Origin: Pseudomonadota bacterium
Lineage (GTDB): Bacteria; Myxococcota_A; Polyangia; Polyangiales; Polyangiaceae
Direction of reading: 5' to 3'
NCBI GenBank assembly: GCA_023398955.1
Contig: JAEWRL010000163.1
Location: forward strand, 1 to 64,000
DNA: 64,000 nt
In this document: in pieces, positions 61,268-64,000 of the stretch
How positions within the stretch are numbered: the stretch's first letter is position 1
Layout: each line of letters opens with the position of its first letter
The notes under the pieces: generated by a model
Told to the model about the DNA's origin: nothing
Database searches by the model: none
Seen by the model: only the letters and a program-made list of their open reading frames with translations
Made by a program: the position numbers and the translations under genes

Positions 61268-61705
61268 CTACTCCTGCTGACAGAACTTATTGATCCGGGA
61301 GACCAGCCCGTCCTCGTGCTTGACGATCTTGTCGAACTCCGCTTGGGCACCCTTGGCCTTCTCTGGATCCTTCGTCTCGATTGCCGTAGCGACGTCTCGC
61401 GCCGCTGATGCGGCAGCGTTGGCCATCTTTTGGTACTCGAGGGCTTGGGTTCGCAGCTCGGCCGTCGTGATCTCCAGCCCCGCAACCTGGCTCGCCAGCT
61501 TGTCGTACTGGTCTGCCAACTGACGCATCTCAGCGGCGGCTGCCTTGTCGTCCTTCACCTCGGCGCTCGTCTGAGCCTCGATCTTCTTGAGCGACGTGTT
61601 GACCTTGTCGATGAAGGCATTGCATTCCTCGATCTTCGCGTCCTTCCCACATCCCACGCTCACGACAACGGCCAGCAGCATGACACTGGCAAGTCGGCTC
61701 ATCAT
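61268..61705 (-). CDS. Coiled-coil lipoprotein
   Basis: The ATG at 61705 follows AGGAG by seven bases and gives 145 residues. The signal (MMSRLASVMLLAVVVSVGC) ends in a lipobox Cys. The mature part is helical with heptads (CNAFIDKVNTSLKKIEAQTSAEVK and AAAEMRQLADQYDKLASQVAGLEI), ending NKFCQQE. It resembles exported helical lipoproteins of unknown function. The longer frame to 61849 lacks a ribosome-binding site. It lies downstream of the mannose-1-phosphate guanylyltransferase gene on the same strand. Confidence 0.78.
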   Translation of the reverse strand: MMSRLASVMLLAVVVSVGCGKDAKIEECNAFIDKVNTSLKKIEAQTSAEVKDDKAAAAEMRQLADQYDKLASQVAGLEITTAELRTQALEYQKMANAAASAARDVATAIETKDPEKAKGAQAEFDKIVKHEDGLVSRINKFCQQE

Positions 61706-61860
61706 CCACGTTCTCCTGGTCATCGAGGTCTCGGGGCTCGAGACAGCCCATGGTGCCACCAACACGGATGCTTTGGTACCCGGTCGGAAGCACGGATGCC
61801 AGCGTTTTGGCCCTCGGCTCGCCCTCCGGACGGGCCCCGGGCAACGCACTGGGGGCCCGT

Positions 61861-62949
61861 TCAGGTCCAGCGCCCACCCTTCTCACGTCGCAGGAGCTCC
61901 ACGATTCGTTTGGTTTCTTGCGCCCGGTCGCGCGGAACGACGAGGAGCGCGTCCTCGGTCCGGACCACGCAGAGGCCCTCGACCCCTAGCAAGGCGATGA
62001 CCCGCTCTTCCGGCTGCTCACGCAGGTCGACCACGACGTTGCGGCGGGAGTCGAGAGCGATCGCATGCTCGGGCAGGACGTTGTCGTTCGCATCGCGCTC
62101 GCTCAGCTCCCAAACACTCTCCCAGCTGCCGAGATCGCTCCAGCCGCACTCCGCTGGAATCACTACCAGCTCGCGAACGCGCTCCATGACACCGTAGTCG
62201 ATGCTCACCGAAGACAAGGACTCAAAGGTCTTTCTCACCTCCCACCGCTCGGCATCGGGACCGTGGCGATGAGCATCGTCGATGCGGCTGAGGCCAAGCG
62301 CAAGTTCCGGCATGTGTCGCTTGATCGCCGCCAGCATCGCCTCGGCGCGGAAGAAGAACATGCCGCTGTTCCAGAGATAGTCACCTGAGGTGAGGTACTG
62401 GACGGCCTGCTCCTGGTTCGGTTTCTCGACGAACCGACGGACTTCGAAGCCACCAGCGGCGAGCTCATCGCCCAGCTCGATGTAGCCATACCCCGTCTCC
62501 GGCCGAGTTGGCCGAATCCCGATTGTCGCAATGACGCCGCGGCTCGCCACCTGAACCGCCTGCTCCACGGCAACACGGAATTCCTCCGGCTCTGCCACGT
62601 GATGGTCGCTCGGAAAGACGGCGACGACCGCCTTGGGATCGACGCGCCTGATCAGGGCCGTTGCCCAACCGATGCACGCCGCCGTGTTCCGCGAGTACGG
62701 TTCGGCGAGGAACGAATCGGCAGGAAGCTCCGGCAACACGGCCCGAGTCGCATCGAGGAGGTGCTGCCCGGTCGCGATGTAGACCTGGTCCGGCGCCATG
62801 GCAGCCTGTACGCGACGCAGCGTCGCCACGATGAGGGGCTCGTCGACTGAGGCGATGGGCAAGAGCTGTTTGGGCCGCTGCTCCCGCGAAGCCGGCCAGA
62901 ACCTCTTGCCGCGCCCCCCAGCCAAGATGACGGCGTACAGTCTTCCCAT
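61861..62949 (-). CDS. manC: Mannose-1-phosphate guanylyltransferase
   Basis: The ATG at 62949 follows AAGGA and gives 362 residues. The nucleotidyltransferase domain carries LAGGRGKRFWPASREQRPKQLLP, EPYSRNTAACIGWA, FPSDHHV, RFVEKPN, YLWNSGMFFF and SIDYGVME, the ManC/GMP family set, and ends with a left-handed beta-helix-like region. It makes GDP-mannose from mannose 1-phosphate and GTP. It lacks the C-terminal isomerase domain that some bifunctional ManC enzymes have. The residues before 62949 in the longer frame are not conserved. Confidence 0.94.
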   Translation of the reverse strand: MGRLYAVILAGGRGKRFWPASREQRPKQLLPIASVDEPLIVATLRRVQAAMAPDQVYIATGQHLLDATRAVLPELPADSFLAEPYSRNTAACIGWATALIRRVDPKAVVAVFPSDHHVAEPEEFRVAVEQAVQVASRGVIATIGIRPTRPETGYGYIELGDELAAGGFEVRRFVEKPNQEQAVQYLTSGDYLWNSGMFFFRAEAMLAAIKRHMPELALGLSRIDDAHRHGPDAERWEVRKTFESLSSVSIDYGVMERVRELVVIPAECGWSDLGSWESVWELSERDANDNVLPEHAIALDSRRNVVVDLREQPEERVIALLGVEGLCVVRTEDALLVVPRDRAQETKRIVELLRREKGGRWT

Positions 62950-63216
62950 GGGTCCTTCAGTAAATCCGATCCTGGCGCGATAGCAAGGGGCCGCCGGGGA
63001 ACGACAGGGCGTCGGCACTCCCGACGCAGCCGTACCATCGGGTCAACTCACCTGCTTACCCCCACTCCTCGCACGGTGCGAAGGCGCCATGCCGAGCCAT
63101 TCGGCGCCAGCGAGGGCCTAGCAAAGGCCGGCTCGGCGGCGCTCGGCTCAAGGTTCGGGCGCCACTGTGGACGGGGAACGTACCCGAGCACAGCGCATCG
63201 CGTATAACTGCCGCCA

Positions 63217-64000
63217 ATGCTGTCCTACCTTCGTATCCAAGGCCTCGCATTGTTGGATGACGTCTCGCTCGAGCTCTGCGACGGCCTCAACGTGCTCACT
63301 GGAGAGACGGGCGCTGGCAAGTCGATCATCGTGGACGCCCTCGCGCTCCTACGCGGCGCGCGTGGACGCACGGAGCTCGTCCGCAGTGGCGATGACGCTG
63401 CCACCGTTCAAGCGCAGTTCGAGCTCGGACGCGACACGGAGACGGCCGTGGCCGCTCTGCTCCGCGAGCATGGCCTCCGAGACGAAGACGCAAGCGCGGT
63501 CGTGGTGAGCCGCACCCTGCCGCGCTCTGGGCGCAGTCGCTGCTTTCTGCAGTCGGAGCTCACGACCCAGGGCGTCTTGGCCAGCGTGGGAGAGCACCTC
63601 GTCGACATCTGCAGTCAGCACGAGCATCATTCCCTGACCAACGTTGGCCGCCACATCGAGCTTCTCGATCAGTACGCTCAGCTGGCGGCAGATCTCACGC
63701 GCTATGGGGAAGCATTCGGTCGCTACAAGGAACTCACGGCAGAGCTCGAGCGGGCCCGCGAGAGCGCCGCAGACGCCCCTGCGCGTCTCGAGTACCTGCG
63801 CTTCCAGCTCGAGGAGCTCGAACGTATCGACCCCCAGCCAGGAGAGCTCGAATCCCTCAAGGCCCAAGTGGAGCTCCTGCGCAACGCGAACCGCTGGGCA
63901 ACCTTCGCGCGCGCGGTTCAAGAGACCCTCTACGAGGGCGAGGGCTCCGTGCTCGAGCGCCTGAGCCCCATCCTGGAGCAAGCCCGGCGCGGCAAGGAGC
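63217..64000 (+). CDS. recN: DNA repair ATPase RecN (N-terminal part, cut by window end)
   Basis: The frame starts ATG at 63217 (MLSYLRIQGLALLDDVSLEL) and runs off the right edge. The SMC-like Walker A GETGAGKSI, the conserved SLTNVGRHIELLD and LVDICSQHEHH (which holds the QxxH-type motif of RecN) are present, followed by a coiled-coil start (LEYLRFQLEELERI). RecN acts in double-strand break repair. About half of the usual 550-residue protein is visible. Confidence 0.95.
   Translation, partial: MLSYLRIQGLALLDDVSLELCDGLNVLTGETGAGKSIIVDALALLRGARGRTELVRSGDDAATVQAQFELGRDTETAVAALLREHGLRDEDASAVVVSRTLPRSGRSRCFLQSELTTQGVLASVGEHLVDICSQHEHHSLTNVGRHIELLDQYAQLAADLTRYGEAFGRYKELTAELERARESAADAPARLEYLRFQLEELERIDPQPGELESLKAQVELLRNANRWATFARAVQETLYEGEGSVLERLSPILEQARRGKE

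Overview
The window is G+C-rich chromosomal DNA. I read it as a myxobacterium of the Polyangiales (Sorangium/Sandaracinus-like) type. This rests on a MYXO-CTERM-like sorting tail on a Cys-rich surface protein (34741-36051), Gly/Ala-rich low-complexity lipoproteins, Hanks-type Ser/Thr kinases with TPR partners, many hybrid histidine kinases, and an NtrC-type enhancer-binding regulator. This is inference from protein families; there is no rRNA in the window. Nearly all of it is dense single-copy chromosome. I found no transposase, insertion sequence, phage gene or CRISPR array.

Layout. 0-9 kb: a GH3 glycosidase, a glycine-rich cytochrome c lipoprotein, and a very long Ser/Thr pseudokinase followed by a TPR/two-helix membrane protein. 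9-17 kb: housekeeping genes (RecD2 helicase, DM13 lipoprotein, tRNA-dihydrouridine synthase, YbeY, an HU-like protein with a clear promoter and terminator, RlmI-type methyltransferase). 17-30 kb: signalling (two PAS hybrid histidine kinases, a fused diadenylate cyclase-YbbR protein, and a response regulator/kinase/lipoprotein operon) with glyoxalase I, an alpha/beta hydrolase and a Sua5-type enzyme between them. 30-37 kb: a family 2 glycosyltransferase, an M48 protease, an unrecognised 455-residue protein, the MYXO-CTERM protein and a NYN-domain protein. 37-45 kb: a split MacAB-TolC-type efflux operon in which three junctions overlap, next to a second Ser/Thr kinase plus TPR protein pair. 45-53 kb: FGE-like protein, YqgE, Memo-like protein, short Hsp70, a phosphofructokinase with plant/trypanosome-type motifs, and an NCS2-like permease. 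55-64 kb: a degenerate HD-GYP protein, rplM-rpsI, uvrB, a mannose-1-phosphate guanylyltransferase and the start of recN.

The one clearly accessory patch is 53.08-54.88 kb. An intact tRNA-Cys gene (minus strand, 54805-54876) has a 45-bp exact copy of its 3' part at 53078-53122. That is the classic footprint of integration into a tRNA gene. Between the repeats lie a HicB/HicA-like toxin-antitoxin pair, a strong hairpin, a cluster of ACCGTACG-type iterons bracketed by an inverted repeat, one small unknown gene with a good ribosome-binding site, and a short direct-repeat array beside the tRNA. No integrase is present, so this is either a decayed island or a minimal element mobilised in trans. It is the best candidate here for something undescribed.

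A second theme is recurrence. Both Ser/Thr kinase loci carry a partner protein with a signal peptide, TPR-like helices, two C-terminal membrane helices and a shared Cys-x4-Cys-Pro loop. Start codons were chosen from ribosome-binding sites, signal peptides and overlaps; many are uncertain by a few dozen codons and this is stated per gene.
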